A stretch of DNA of 64,000 nt from Sphagnum compactum. Lineage: Eukaryota; Bryophyta; Sphagnopsida; Sphagnales. Below, one piece after another: positions 11,851 through 27,949 of this stretch. Position 1 is the first letter of the stretch, and each line of letters begins with the position of its first letter. A model generated the notes under the pieces. It was not told where the DNA came from and did not search any database. It saw nothing but the letters and a program-made list of their open reading frames with translations. Location of the stretch: assembly GCA_965153455.1 (NCBI GenBank), contig OZ234495.1, positions 25,540,875 to 25,604,874 on the forward strand. Reading direction: 5' to 3'. Made by a program: the position numbers and the translations under genes.

Positions 11851-12646
11851 TTTGTTGCATAACTTTAGCTATGCATGTTTTTTTTTGTGAAAATGCATAG
11901 CTAAAGCTTAACACCAAGCTTGCAAATGTTTTTGTGACAAATAAAGAATATGCCACAATTTTGATGTGGCTTCAAGTTTGGTATCATTTATTGAATTGTT
12001 TTTTGTGTTTTTTTGTTGTCAACATTTTTAGACTTGGTATGCATGGAGGAGAGTTTAACTTCGTAGGAGTTTTGTAATATGAATTTTACATGGAAGAAGT
12101 GAATGTTAAAGTGCGTAAGAAAAAAATGACAATGGTTTGAGGTCAATTCTTAACTTTTAAGTTTTTATATAATTTCTAAACCTTGTTTGTATTTCTATGC
12201 ATATTTTCAAAGTTTTTTTAAAAGTTTTGTATGTTTTGTGCAAGGTTATTCAACATTTGAAGCAAATCACATGATTTGGAATTTGGATTCTAATGTTTAA
12301 CTTGAAGTACACCCCTGATTCAGTTACATCTTCAATTGAAACCCAAGGTGAGTTTCTTCAATTGATTTTTTTGTGCCTATATTTCAATTGGTTTGGGTGC
12401 AAGTTAAACATTGAGTTGCAATGGGGTTGGGATTCAAATCCCCTTCAAGGTGATTAAGGTTTAAATAATTTTAATTTCATTAGTTTTTTACTTGTGGTTT
12501 TGAATTTCATTTTAATTTTATAGATGGTTTTAAGGTTGCATTAAAATCTGAATAATTGAATGCACTAATAATTTTTTAGTGAAAGGTATAATTAACCCTA
12601 TAACCAAATATATGCACTTCATAATAACCCTATAGGCAAAAATACT

Positions 12647-12770
12647 CCCTTGCTGACCCACATTTTGCCCAATACATCCCCTTGAAAACTTGCATGTCAC
12701 CAAATGCAATCCTTTGAAACTTGCATATTGCCAAATGTAATCCCTTGTAAACCAACATGTTGCCATTGCT
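12647..12770. repeat. 32-bp minisatellite, four diverged copies
   Basis: Units start at 12647, 12679, 12711 and 12742, each beginning C-C-C/T-T-T-G and ending in a CCAAATGCAATC- or CCCAATACATC-like string. Spacing is 32, 32 and 31 bp. The copies are well diverged. Confidence 0.8.
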
Positions 12771-13588
12771 TTTGATCATGATTATTTTGGTTGTAGCCAC
12801 TCTATAGACATTTGGAATTATTAATTTACCACCATAGCTACTTGTCAATCTAAAAAGTCATCAAGTCAACTCTACTACATGCAAAAAATTTAACCACTTA
12901 TGCTAATTGAAGTTTAAGTTGTAACCACTTTAGCTACTAGTCAAACTTAAAAAACAAATGGTTGCTTGAATCCTCTTATAGGCATAAGGTGTCACTCAAG
13001 GGAGGTGAAAATTTGTTGCCTAATATGAGGTGGAGTTGCAATGGACTTGTGACAAGAGAGGCAAAACTATTGTGCCAATATTCAAAATCCAAGATTTTCA
13101 CAGAAAAGGGGAAAAACAGGAAAACAACAATATAGCAAGATGCTTAGATTTTATCTTTTCATAATTAATGTATAGCCAGATTTGGCTGCACCTTCTTGTG
13201 GATTATTATCACCTTAATTGCATCACAAAGTTGTTAAAAAATCGAGGGCTTCTAGAGAATAATTCCAAAGAAATGTGGCCTTAAGAACATCTCTAATAAA
13301 ATATATCAGAAGTGGCCATGCAATGACAATATATACTAGTGAATGAGAAAATTGTTGTTCAAAGGCAAGCCCAACACAAAATCTTGCAAATTTACAAGTG
13401 CCACCAAATTTAATGTTGAGCCTCACAACTATGAATTTGGTCATGAACCAACAAAAGTTGGCCCATAAAAATCTTGTGCAAAATCCTTTGATAGTCACAA
13501 TATCTTGACATCATTTGGAGGCCACAGAGACGTTTCATCCTGGCTAGATGCAACAATGTGGGTAGTTGAGCATGCAATACACTTCTAG

Positions 13589-13616
13589 CCCCTGCAAGTT
13601 ACCAGTGCAGGGGCAT
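13589..13616. repeat. perfect 9-bp hairpin
   Basis: GCCCCTGCA and TGCAGGGGC flank a ~9-nt loop. The arms are GC-rich in an AT-rich context. No poly-T tract follows that would suggest a terminator, and no function is assigned. Confidence 0.7.
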
Positions 13617-15111
13617 TTCATGTGAACAATGGAATTGCTCTAATTCTAATAACAATGAATAGCTCTTAATTATAGAGAAGTATCTATTGGGAAAAATAGG
13701 AATGTTATGAAGTTGTAATTGGGACTTCCAGCTTTCCCACAATTCAATTTAATTCAAATCTAAATGAGAATGTAGATGAATCTAAATTGATGCAATTCCC
13801 ACTATGCATCAATCTGAATGTATCAGAGCTCTCATGAGGGAAAAGGTTTTGATACAACACAAATGTAATAACATGTTAGAAACTAAGGTGCCTGTTCCAA
13901 ACTCTTTAAAAATCTTGAGGAATTTTGGATTGATTGTCTTCTGCTGCCAGAGAGTTGGAGACCTTATGTCAGTCAGCCAAACAAAACAATACCCATATTA
14001 GTCAGGGCTAAGATTCCTTTGGAAGAAAATTCATCATTTATGTTTAGATGTCACAATGTGATTCAAATTTTCTTTTTCATGTGTCTGTTTGTGTGCAAAT
14101 TATAGCTCTCTGTTGTCAGGGTGCCACCTGATCTCTCCTCCTCTTCCAATATGAGGAAACAAAGAAAAGTGGTTTGTTCCAGTATTATTATTTTTTGCCT
14201 GTACACACATACATTAGTGGGAAGAAGAAGAAGTCCAACCTGCATTTCATTAAATGAGGGCCAAGGCCTCACTTTGGGCAACAGCTTCTGGTGCAGGAAA
14301 GAAACTACTTACTTAAAAAGCCTCAAACATGAATTGCACATTTCCTTCCACAAAACTGACAGTCAAATAGTGAGTTTGTTTTAAGGAAAAAGTGTATTCT
14401 CTTTTGTTCCATGTACCTACTACCGTACCTATGACTCATGTTTAGCACTTCTTTGTCCAATATTTATTTATTTATTTGTTTTAGAAAACGAGTTTAGGTA
14501 GTAGTTTCAAAATTTTAATATCTGTTTTAGAAAATGAGTTTAGGTGGTAGTTTCAAATTTAATTTTCCACAATATTAACATCCGAGGAATAACTATGCAA
14601 CATACACCTTTTGTTGTAATAATAATAACCCAATTTTTGGTACAATTATTTTTTTTTCAACAATTTTCATAAATATTTTTTTAATTCCCTATTTTTAATT
14701 AGACCTTTTGTAAATTATTTTGTGCCAAACATCATTTGTAGGTATATAAGGTAAGGGAGAATTATTGGGAGTTAGGATCAGTGGTGGTCTTGGTACTGAA
14801 TTTTGAACATACCAATCTGGTCCTGGTATTGGGTACCACTTTAAAACTTTCATACTTGCCTTGTCCACATCTTGGGTCCTTTTTGAAAAACTTGCATACC
14901 AGTTTGGTCCTCCTATGGAATTCAAGACCAGCCATTTTTTTAATTGCTGAAGATTTGCCAAAAAGTGAAATTCAGAATTCAAAAATAAAATGTGATTCCA
15001 AAGGTTTTCACTCACCATATGTGAAGAGGGGAGGGGGAGAAAAAAAGTAAAAATCACCCGATTTCTATTTTTTCAGTGTGTAGTAAAATATATAGAAGGA
15101 TGATTTTAAAA

Positions 15112-15200
15112 TTCTAGCCAGATTTGCCTAAATCTTCTTAGGGATAGCCACCTTTTTACATCTTCCTATGGATGATTGCCACTTTGGCTACAACCATAAA
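15112..15200. mobile_element. diverged end of the palindromic-TIR element family
   Basis: TAGCCAGATTTGCCTAA, then GGATGATTGCCACTTTGGCTA, parallels the left end of the element at 49565 (TAGCCAAATTTGGCTAA, then GGATGATCACCACCTTGGCTA) in order and spacing. It differs by an extra insert. No matching second end was found nearby, so this is a solo or truncated copy. Confidence 0.55.
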
Positions 15201-16369
15201 TTCCTGAAAGCCATTGTTCAGGACTGATTTTTAGCTATAATGAAGCAAGTACATGCCTTCTATTGAAATTAGTATAAAATTGGTACAAGGTTGATGGTAG
15301 GGTAAGCACACTCATCACCAAACATAGGCTGGTAACTGGATGTTCATATAGTGTATGCCCAAGCTAGTAAATGGACTCATGCTAGCTTGTCACTGTTCGC
15401 CTATGACCAAACACTTGGTTGTGAGTAATTGTGTTTTGAATAAATCCAACCCTTGAACAAGTGAATGACTTTTGTGTTCAATCATGAATGAAAATTTGGA
15501 TTTAAAAATTCTCACCCTTTGGCAGCAATTTTTTGGTGGTAGGGGGTGAATTTAACACATGAGTGTGTACAATTGACTACAAATGTGCAAAAAACAAAAA
15601 CAGACAAAAAAAAGTCTTTTAGCAATTGGGGATGGGTGTTGGGGGATCCAATTAGACAAGAGTCAACTACACGTAAATTTGCAAGAACTTTAATGGAAAC
15701 CCAACATAGAAATATGAATTGAGGCAATTGGACACAATGGCTAGGAACCCTAATTTTTAATATTTAATATTGAAACATTTGTGAACAATGTAAAGGTCAC
15801 ACCTTATAGATTTCCCCTAATTTTTTGCACATTGCATCCTACCAAAAAAAACAAACCAACACATTCCCAATCAATTGGGTCAAATTTAAATAGAATAATA
15901 GAACATGTTTTTCATTCCCACTTTCAATCTTTTCAACATTACAAAGGACAAGTGTGAGAGATAGAAGGTGTAGAAAAGTTACAATCAAATTTAAAAATAA
16001 ATGTAATGTTTAAAAAAAATCTTCAATGTAAAATATATAAGAACTTCACATTTAGACAAGGTACACAATAAGAAATATCAAATATTCTTATACCACTATT
16101 GGGTGATGAAATCTATAGGTCCACATTATACACTAAGAAAATAAAAGAGAGGTATATTTTAACAAGTTCAACTTTAGAACACCAAAGACATTCACACCTA
16201 TAGCCTACACAACAATAACAAATTATGGTGCCTCATTTTTGGACAATTTAAAACTCCTTACAAGTCTTTAGGAAATTCATAAAAAAATGTTCAAATGAAC
16301 ATGGTTGTTATGTTTTTAAATGTCATTATTGTAATCTTTGACTAATAAATGTTCAATCCCTTTAGGTTA

Positions 16370-16800
16370 TTGTTGGGTATTGAAAGGTTATTTCACATTA
16401 AGTTATTATACCTTGAGTTATTTTTTATATTTTAAACAATTCCACCCTGAGTTATTTTAGGCTATTTTTCCTTACGTTAGTCTAAACTATTTTAAATTAT
16501 TCCACTTAAGTTATTATGGATTCATTTTGGCTATTTTAAAATTTTCCACCCTTGGTTATTATCGATTATTTTATGATATTTCATTATTGCTTATTTTCAT
16601 GATTTTAAACTATTCCACCTAAGGTTATTTTATATTATTTTACCTTAAGTTACTCTATTATATTCCAAGAATTTTAAGGTTGTTTTATCCTATGTTATTT
16701 TCAATCATTATAACCTAGGGTAAAATAACATAAGGTATAATTGCTTAGAATAGGATAAAATAAAATGACCTTGAATAGCCTAAGGTAATATAGCTTTAAA
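16370..16800. repeat. AT-rich degenerate repeat with an inverted right part
   Basis: A run of related units built from TTATTTTA, CCACC.TAAGTTATT and similar strings extends to about 16710. It is then continued in opposite orientation: TTATCCTATGTTATTTT on the left of the centre is mirrored by AAAATAACATAAGGTATAA on the right, around an AACCTAGGGT centre near 16715. No coding sequence. It could be a foldback element or a collapsed inverted duplication. Confidence 0.6.
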
Positions 16801-19800
16801 TAAATTTTTCAATCCTTTATATCCTTCTTATAATCAACATACGAATATGAAAACCATGTTAAGTCTAAGCATGTCATAAATGGATGTTTTTCTATATTAC
16901 AATGGGGTGAATGCATGGTTGGCTAGTTCACTTTTGTGACAAAATGAACAATTGTTCATAAATACCCTTCATTCAAATACATATGGTGATTAATGTATCC
17001 TTAGATCTATTAATTGGGACTTAGACTTAGACTAACAACTTTATTATGAAGAGAATTGTGTGGTAGATTCCTCACAATTCCTAGGTAGGTACTTCTTAGA
17101 TGAAAGTAATGTGATGAGAAAGTATGGGATGAAACCTTAATGGAGGATGGTACATTGTTATCAACTACTAAAAGTAGAAAGTGACAAGTTTCTAGGAGGT
17201 TGAAGATGATGTGAAACTTATGTTTGTGTATTTGTTGTTATTTTCCCACATTGTTTGTTGTTTGTAGGTTATGGCCAACTTTTGTTTTTGTTTTTTATGG
17301 TTATTGTAAGTTGTTGCATTTGTGTTGGACGCATGTTTCGTGGTGTGGTTTTTCTTGCACAAATGCTTTAATGAACTGCAAGCATCCAGCTAAGCAAGAG
17401 AGGAGGATAAGAAGAGTATTATGGTGGGGAGATGGGGGCTTTAGCAAGTCAAAAATATGTTGAAGAAATAAGTGGCTAGTGTTTTAGTTTTAGGAAAATA
17501 AGCTTAGGAGATTGGCTTGGTTGTTAGACTATTTGTTGTTGGAGGTGATGAAGTATCCACTACACCATGTCCTTCTACAGATAGGAATCAAATTGTAAAG
17601 TTCAATTTAAAGGTTGATGACAAGGGGATGATGAAAAACAAAAGGGATTTCAAGAGCAGTTGGTTGGCATTCTCTCAAGTTATGCATGTGTTGTTTCATT
17701 GTGTTTGTTTGTGTGTTGTGCTTATGTGCCTTCAGCGAAAACACCTTAATGAAGGGATCTTCGAAGAAATTTTGATGTTTATTAAATCATGGAAATTGTG
17801 GTTGTAGGTCTATGAAGATACCATAATTTTTTTTGTCAACCCATGAGGCATTTCTATGAGCATTGATGGTTCTAATAAAACTATGACAAAGTTATGTTAT
17901 TTGTGGACAATGTCAAAATAATTGGGTATGTGTGGCTCGTGAAATATTGGAATATGTATTACATGAAAAGCTTGAGATTTGTGTGTTTGTCTTTTGTTGG
18001 TGTTGGTCTAAGGTAGGGTGAAAATACACTACGGGTGAACCACTTTTCACCACTTTTCACCCAAAAAAATGATGTATAACAAGTATAATAGGTGTGTAGT
18101 AAACTAAAATCTTGATGGCATTTTTTGGAAACCCTAAACATAAAAAAAGAACTTTAGAATGTGCAGGACAAAATTTTGGAACTCAAAGTTCATTTTGAAT
18201 CAAAGTTAAGCTTGATTCAATGGTTAGAGGAAGAAATTTGGATAAAATCAATGTGCATAAAGTATATAACGTACATATTTTCAACGGCCCATGTTTGTGG
18301 TTCATAACACATTACCACACCAAAAAAAATGAAAAAAATAATACAATGCCCACCTATAAAATCTTTTATTTTTTCTTAAGGTAATGGTCATTTCCCAAAA
18401 ATAAGAGTTTATTATGCATTTATTGCTCAAGAAGTGCAAAAAAACACATTTTTTTAATGTATTTTCAACCAAAAAATTATAAACTTCTAAGTGTTCTTAA
18501 ATTTAATTGATGTACATCAATATCACTCACCACCAAAAAATTCATTACAAAACTCCACCCATAACTTTAGTTTTGAAGTATATTTGCAATTTTTCATACT
18601 TTGGGATGTGTATTTTTTTGACACAAATATACTTCATATGTTCAAGTTTGTAAATGTTTGTTGGAGTTTCTTTTAAAATAAACTAGTTTAAGTCAAAAAT
18701 TAATGCAATATACTTGAAATGAACAAAAATAATCCAAGATGTGATGTCCACGTGTACCCAAAAAAACCAAATGCAAAAAATTTATTTCTATGACTACAAT
18801 TTTTGGGGGGTGTAGTGTGTTTTCATTCGGTATGGGATCTTTTAAGGGAGTTATGTGGTATGTTGCAATTGAAAAATGCCCAAGAAGACTAGTGGAGGTC
18901 ATTGAGAGTGAGATCAGAGGGATCTAACCCCTAAAAACCTGTAGTTGTTTTACATTTGTGGTGACAGTAAATTTTTCTAAAGGATTTAAGCACTAAACAA
19001 TCAATTTGCTTGGAGAACATCTCTACTATCAATGTGTGCATCTCTTGGTTGTAATTTGAATCGACCTTCGTGGCGACTGTGTGCCCCAATTTTTGACTAT
19101 AGTAATTATTTTTCCATTGTTCTGCAGCTTTAGTAATGGTTAAACCTTTTAGCATGCTGAAAATTACCATCTTCAACTTCAAATGTAAAGCCTTACAAAA
19201 TGTTGCCTAGAAATAAACATTGTTTGGTTGTTGAGGTATGATAATTGATAATTGTAAAAACATGTCATAATAAATTTTGATTAATTTATGTTCATTATGT
19301 TTGTTGTTGCATAAGGCTACTATGGCTTGTCTTTCATTTTGCAATAAACGATTGTTGAACAACACCCCACAACCACAAGACTATTTTCTTCTCATGCAAA
19401 TTAATCTACTTTTCTTCCTTTCAAAATGTTGAAAGAAATTTTTTGGTCAAAACAAATAGGGGAGTCAAGTTGGATGGCTTACACTTAACATGTTGGCAAC
19501 TTGCCAAGTTAACAATTGTAATCAATTCCAAGATTCAATTAGAGTTTGTTAAAGTTAATTAGAAAATGTAATTGTTAGACTGTGATCTAAGAGAAGAATA
19601 AGAAGACTTATCTGGGATCTACAATTTTGGAGTCAATATGAGCAAATCACCACTTTTGTGATGTTCATTTTAGTAATGAAAGATGATAAATGTTTGTATG
19701 ACGTGATGTTTGTGTTTGATGGAAATAAGAACATGTAGGTCATCGTTTGAATAGCAGAATGTTTTTGTGTGTTGACATTCATGGTATGGAAAAGACAAGA

Positions 19801-22309
19801 GAAATCGTATTCCAATGATGTAACAATGTTAAAGGATGGAGTTTTTTTTTTTGCAAATTGAAGAGACAAGGGAATCAAACAGAAGGAAGCTTTATATGAA
19901 CCTATTTTTAGAAAGAGATGGGTAAATGGCGACTTGAATCCCTATAGGTAATCAAAAGTTACAATACTTCAATTGACGAATAATATATAGGAGTTTCATA
20001 AGCATGTATATGAGTAGTTGTAATACAATAAAGAGGGGATATGATTATGGCCATCGGGTATGTGGTATATAAATGGATATAAAAAAAAGCCTAGTAGCTA
20101 TTTCAAAGAAGTAAAATGACATGTAAAAATGAATAGCTAACATTTGGTGACCATGCTAAGGATTATTTTGTCTTATGTTTCATAAAAAATGGGTTGGGTA
20201 GAAGCTTATGAATATGATTTAGGTTTTTGTATTTTTAGTACTTTAGTACAAGCTAAACCCAAATGACAAAGATTATGATAACAAACATACTATGGGGCAT
20301 ATAGGATAATTTGTTAAACAAACTTGTCAATAGAAACGTTTCTATTGAAGGGGCAATGGAGGAAATCAAGTATTTTAATTTGTTCACTCAATTGAAAGTA
20401 AATTTGTGAAGGAAATAATCAAAGGTGAAGGACATTAAATTGCAAATGATGCATTTAAATGCGATACAAAGTTATCAACGTTGAATATAATGATTGACAT
20501 TGGGTATAATCATTGGAAATAGGAATGTTGAACATACAAACCTTAGAGTTGACAAAATACATAAGATGGTTAGTAGTGTTGGAATGTTTATTAATTCTAA
20601 TGCATGTAAACATGTTGATTATATTAAATACACATAAGTTTTAGTGAAGAATTGGAGCTTCAACTACCTATCATTATTTTTCTTAAAAAATGAATGCCTT
20701 ATGGCATGTTGATGTTTTGTGATGAGAAGTGGAATGAAATAACATGATGTAACCCATGAGGAAAATAGATGTATTGGCCTTCATTTATGATTGAAAAAGA
20801 GGGATTAACTTCATTGGCTTTGTTATGAAATATGACTAAAGAACCTATTGGGCAAAAACAAGGAAAAGGTAAAATTGGATGATGTTGATATAAAATTCTA
20901 TTTATTGCATATGTTTATAAAAATGAATCCCTTTGGATCTACACAACAAATAGGTGAATATAGAGTAGCAAAACTAAGGGTTAAACTTAAGGATATGAAT
21001 GCATTGCGTGCTAAGTGTGTCATCACATATCCAAATTTGTTTATTTTTTTGGAACAAGACGAGAAAACAAAATCCATCTTGTTGAATACTTAATATAATG
21101 ACCATAAAGATTATAAACTTGAAAAGAAGGGTGGAATTTTTTTGTGGATAGTTTTAAGGAAGCACCTGAACATGTACAAGAACTAATCTTCAACAAATTA
21201 CATGGAGGCACCAAAGTTTGGTACATACAACACATAGCCTTAATCATCAATTCATTCAAATTGACTAAACATCAATGTTGGTGACCTAGGTCGATGTGTT
21301 TATTGACCTTTGTGCCATTCAAGAATGAATAGTTGTTACCCACCATCAGATTACTTGATCATGAAGGTATGGAATTCATATGACCAATTATCAATACATT
21401 GATTGAGAAATGGATGCCTTGTGACTTTCAATCATATTTGTATGACAAGTATTTAATGAAATGTTAAAACAAGTTAAAGTACAATTTTTTCAAGATTTGA
21501 CCCAAAAACCTTTCTCCTCTTTTTTATTTATGAAGGATGCATCATTAATAATGACAACTTTATGAGAAAAATGAGTGTGAGTTGAAAGGTTACTCAACTC
21601 AAGGTTCAAGTTGGATAAGAATAAAATTGGTAGATTGTGAAACATAAGAAGAGTGTAGAAGGAAACAACCAAAGACCTTGACAAGATGAAATTTCCAAAT
21701 CTTTAGGAACATTGGAAGAAGGCAAGTCCCTTCAGCAATTGGGTATGAACAATTGACACCAATGGCAAAGTGATTAATAATATTAGTGACACATGCCACA
21801 CAATAGATACCACTAACGATCAAAATAGATGACCCGATGATGAAATGACCAGTTCAACATGATGAGAAATGATAGATCTTCTTTCAAATGTTATAGACAA
21901 CTCAATTACCAGTCCTTTAGCTATTTTTGGTTGGTTAGTTGACTAGGAGACTAGGTTGACTAACAAATAACCTATACCCTTTGTAACTCATGCATGGGTT
22001 GGGGTTTCTTGAAACATCTTTTGGTAGCAATCCTAAGGTTGACATTATGTCATTGGATCTTTTGGTGTCCATACTTAATCATTATTATCATTAATAAAAA
22101 GATCATTTTTTTAATCATTCATATCTACTACACAATTAGCACTAATGCAACTTGGTTTCACACTAATTCAAGGAATTTTACTAATTATACAAATTACAAT
22201 CATGGTTGCACCAATTGGCAATGTTCTAAAAATATAATTGCCAAAATACTATGATGGAGATGATTTGGTATCACATTTCCAACAATTGACCAAATTATGT
22301 GCAAGTAAT
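16801..22309. other. non-coding DNA, no recognised gene
   Basis: About 5.5 kb with only short open frames. The frame at 20848-21093 (+) is lysine-rich and unbroken for 81 codons, with a possible further 100 bp in other frames, but I recognise no domain in it. It may be a transposon scrap. No tRNA, TIR pair or LTR was recognised. Confidence 0.5.
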
Positions 22310-25615
<3,306 letters not shown>

Positions 25616-25725
25616 TCAATTATTCCTTGCATCATAGGTGTTGCTGCGTCTTGAAATCCTAATTGCCAAGGTTCTGCAGCATCACAATAAGCAATTGGAA
25701 ATAGCCATATGTTTTTCAAAATCAT
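25616..25725 (-). pseudogene. cox2: cox2 exon 1, cytochrome c oxidase subunit II N terminus
   Basis: Starting at ATG 25725, the exon encodes [20 protein letters not shown], then [16 protein letters not shown] and the first two bases of an Asp codon, 110 bp in all. The [14 protein letters not shown] block is diagnostic of COX2 and lies ahead of the first membrane helix. The reading frame is open upstream as well, so the start is chosen by homology. Joined conceptually to exon 2, the frame is maintained across the intron. With exon 2 it retains roughly the first 126 codons of about 250. Confidence 0.93.
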
Positions 25726-25920
25726 TTGGTATATTCTTGTTTTTTTCAGAACTACTCCAGCCCTTCTAGAGGGCCCCTTGCAAAAGGGCCAGCCAACAAA
25801 TTTTATTTTATTTTTTTGCCTTTGCATAAGGACGCCCATATAGGCAGACCCACCATAATGATCCCATAAAAACCCATCAAATAGAAAGATCAAAAATAAA
25901 ACCCACCCTCCAAAACCATA

Positions 25921-25960
25921 GGTGATAGTTTCGCATCATACGACTTTACATTTCAATTGA
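25921..25960 (-). other. possible additional group II domain V
   Basis: On the minus strand the segment GTCGTATGATGCGAAACTAT followed by CACCTATGGTTTTGG has the length, GAAA loop and returning arm of a group II domain V, with AGT in place of the AGC triad. It lies about 200 nt upstream of cox2 exon 1. No convincing following exon was identified, so the host gene is unknown. Confidence 0.5.
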
Positions 25961-27434
25961 TAGGACTTGAGTCCTAAGAAAGAGACTTAGCAAGCTCAAA
26001 AAGGGAAAAAACCTAAGCTCCCAACGGCTCTTCGAAAAGCGAAGGTATCTTTGTATTTTATAAAGACAAAGGAGTTTGCATTTGGGACGGGGTACTTAGT
26101 AGATAAATTAGGTGGTAATTTTTCGTTAGGTGCCTGAGTTCTGCCTATAATATTTGTGGCGTTTCCCTATGGTAATTTGCTTTACATATTAATTTCTAGG
26201 TTTTTTCACTTTATCGCGCAAAGATCCCTAGCAGCTTTCAGCTTGTTTTATTTAGCTCCTATTATATGCTTATCAACATCATCTAGACGTGGCTGTTCAT
26301 CGTTCATCAGTACTTTTTTTCTCTTTTATCTGACTAACGGTTGATTACGAGCATTCATTTTTTTCCCCTTTCGGCCTCTTTCAACAGCTGATCTGCGTTT
26401 TTAGCTTCATTGATAAGCACCTAATCTGATAATCGAACTTCAACTTTTCCAATTTGAAGTTCTTTTCTTGCAATTTGAATTTATTTACTTTATTTGGATT
26501 ATCTACGTACCTAGAATATAACCAAGTACCCCTCATCGCAGTAAACATGCCTATCCTACTATCAGCTATCCCAACAGCCTCTATGGATGGGGTTTTCCTC
26601 TGCAAAGTGACCTACAGCCTCTCTAGCAACCTTTGTGGCTTGCTTTTTTTTTCTCATACTTTATTTTATTACTTTGCTCACGACCCGCATACTTTTTCGA
26701 ACTATTCTATGAGGAGTACCTCTATTGGGCGTACTATTAGAATGGTGGCTAGACTTACAAAAGCAATGAGAGAGCACACAATAAAACTGTAGAAATTTCT
26801 TAGTAGGCTAGGTGTGAGCGTCAACCTAACAGCTACTTTCCTCTGAAAAGCTAGCGCATGGAAGTAGCTGTCTAAAACTTGTAAAATACCGTCCCAGGTA
26901 AGTGCAATGCCTTTACTTTCTGGGGCAGAAAATTTGTGCCTTCTTTTAGTTTCCATTTTGGCATATCTTGAAATAAACCAAGATGCCAAGAAACAAGCAA
27001 CGTAAAACAAAATTGACTAGAAATTTGTTGTCTGCCGATAAAGCTGAGCCAAAGAGCAGACTTAAGTTAATATCAATAAATGGTGAATACAGCCGCAAGA
27101 GCTAAATTATGGTATAACTGCTCATAGATTGCGCATTTATATGATAGATTTATACAATAAGTATTGAAAAATGATAGAGCTGAATAAAGGGTAGGCCTGT
27201 TAAATGGAAAATATCTTACCTAATATTTTGAAAACAAAGAAATCTAGAAAATAGTAAATAAATTCTCAAGCACACACTATTAGATAGAATATATCAAAAA
27301 TAGATTTTATCTTTCGATACTCAGGTCAAGGTCCTGAAAATGAGAGGATATAACCATATTGAAGTCAGAACACTCCTTTTTGAAAATCTCCAATTATTAC
27401 TAGAGCTTCGTGCTTTTTCGATTTTTACATTAAT
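25961..27434. other. mitochondrial-type spacer or intron, unassigned
   Basis: Between the atp8 tail and the possible domain V lies about 1.5 kb. A 102-codon open frame at 26702-27010 (-) is hydrophobic at its C terminus but matches nothing I recognise. An overlapping 112-codon frame at 26454-26792 (+) is likewise unassigned. This could be the body of the intron whose domain V is at 25921-25960. Confidence 0.4.
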
Positions 27435-27657
27435 TTATCTGTCCCGGGTATTTACCAAAGTGTTCCTTTGTCTATGTAAAACATATATTTTGTTGAGAGC
27501 GGTGCTTTGACGTAAAGCTAGAAAAGTGTGATGATAAGTAGAGGGACTCATGGTTGAGAGTGCGTTTTTTTTTATTATTTGTGAGACACTAATTTCTCCC
27601 AAGGTTCCATACATAAGATTTATTCATTTTTTTTAATTGATTAGCATTTAAGCTTTT
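27435..27657 (-). pseudogene. atp8: atp8 3' fragment, ATP synthase subunit 8 C terminus
   Basis: The minus strand encodes KSLNANQLKKMNKSYVWNLG, then, after one extra G in the GGG at 27598-27600, EISVSQIIKKNALSTMSPST, then YHHTFLALRQSTALNKIYVL, ending NTRDR-stop at 27435. This is the C-terminal half of the bryophyte-type ATP8 (YMF19) and differs clearly from the angiosperm protein. The N-terminal membrane anchor is absent and replaced by unrelated sequence. The +1 frameshift and missing start make it non-functional. ATP8 is a small stator subunit of the mitochondrial F1Fo synthase. The match is from memory of the Marchantia protein. Confidence 0.85.
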
Positions 27658-27810
27658 AATGGCTATATCTTGCTCTGGTACGAAACCAGTTGCTTTCTTT
27701 GACAAAGCAAACGCCCTTAAGCCTACGGCTCTCTTACTCTTGCCGATTTTTGCAGTAAATAACAGCTTATTGGGCAATCCAATAAATTGAACAAAGCTAG
27801 GTGTATTCAT
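27658..27810 (-). other. unrelated 5' part fused to the atp8 tail
   Basis: An open frame beginning at 27810 (MNTPSFVQFIGLPNKLLFTA) runs without a stop into the atp8 tail. Its first ~50 residues do not resemble ATP8. Chimeric ORFs of this type arise in plant mitochondria by recombination, and could also form at a nuclear insertion joint. The source of the 5' part is unrecognised. Confidence 0.5.
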
Positions 27811-27924
27811 AAGTTTTTATTTGTATTTTATCTGTTCCTATGGCGGGATTTTCTTTGGGAAGCACTATATAAATAAATAAATAATCATAAAGAGAAATCA
27901 TCGACAACCCTTAATCTGCTTTAA

Positions 27925-27949
27925 GGAAATCATATCAAATATGATTTCC
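27925..27949. repeat. perfect 11-bp stem-loop
   Basis: GGAAATCATAT-CAA-ATATGATTTCC is a perfect inverted repeat with a 3-nt loop. It lies upstream of the atp8-fused frame. Such stem-loops are common around plant mitochondrial transcript ends, so it is tentatively taken as belonging to the NUMT. Confidence 0.7.

Larger units (their letters stand above)
12771..16360. other. non-coding DNA with scattered repeat fragments
   Basis: No gene recognised. It contains a short hairpin (13589-13616), a two-copy string near 14483 and 14525 (GAAAA.GAGTTTAGGT.GTAG), and a diverged end of the long-inverted-end element family near 15112-15200 (TAGCCAGATTTGCCTAA, then GATGATTGCCACTTTGGCTA). The rest is AT-rich with stops in all frames. 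Confidence 0.6.
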
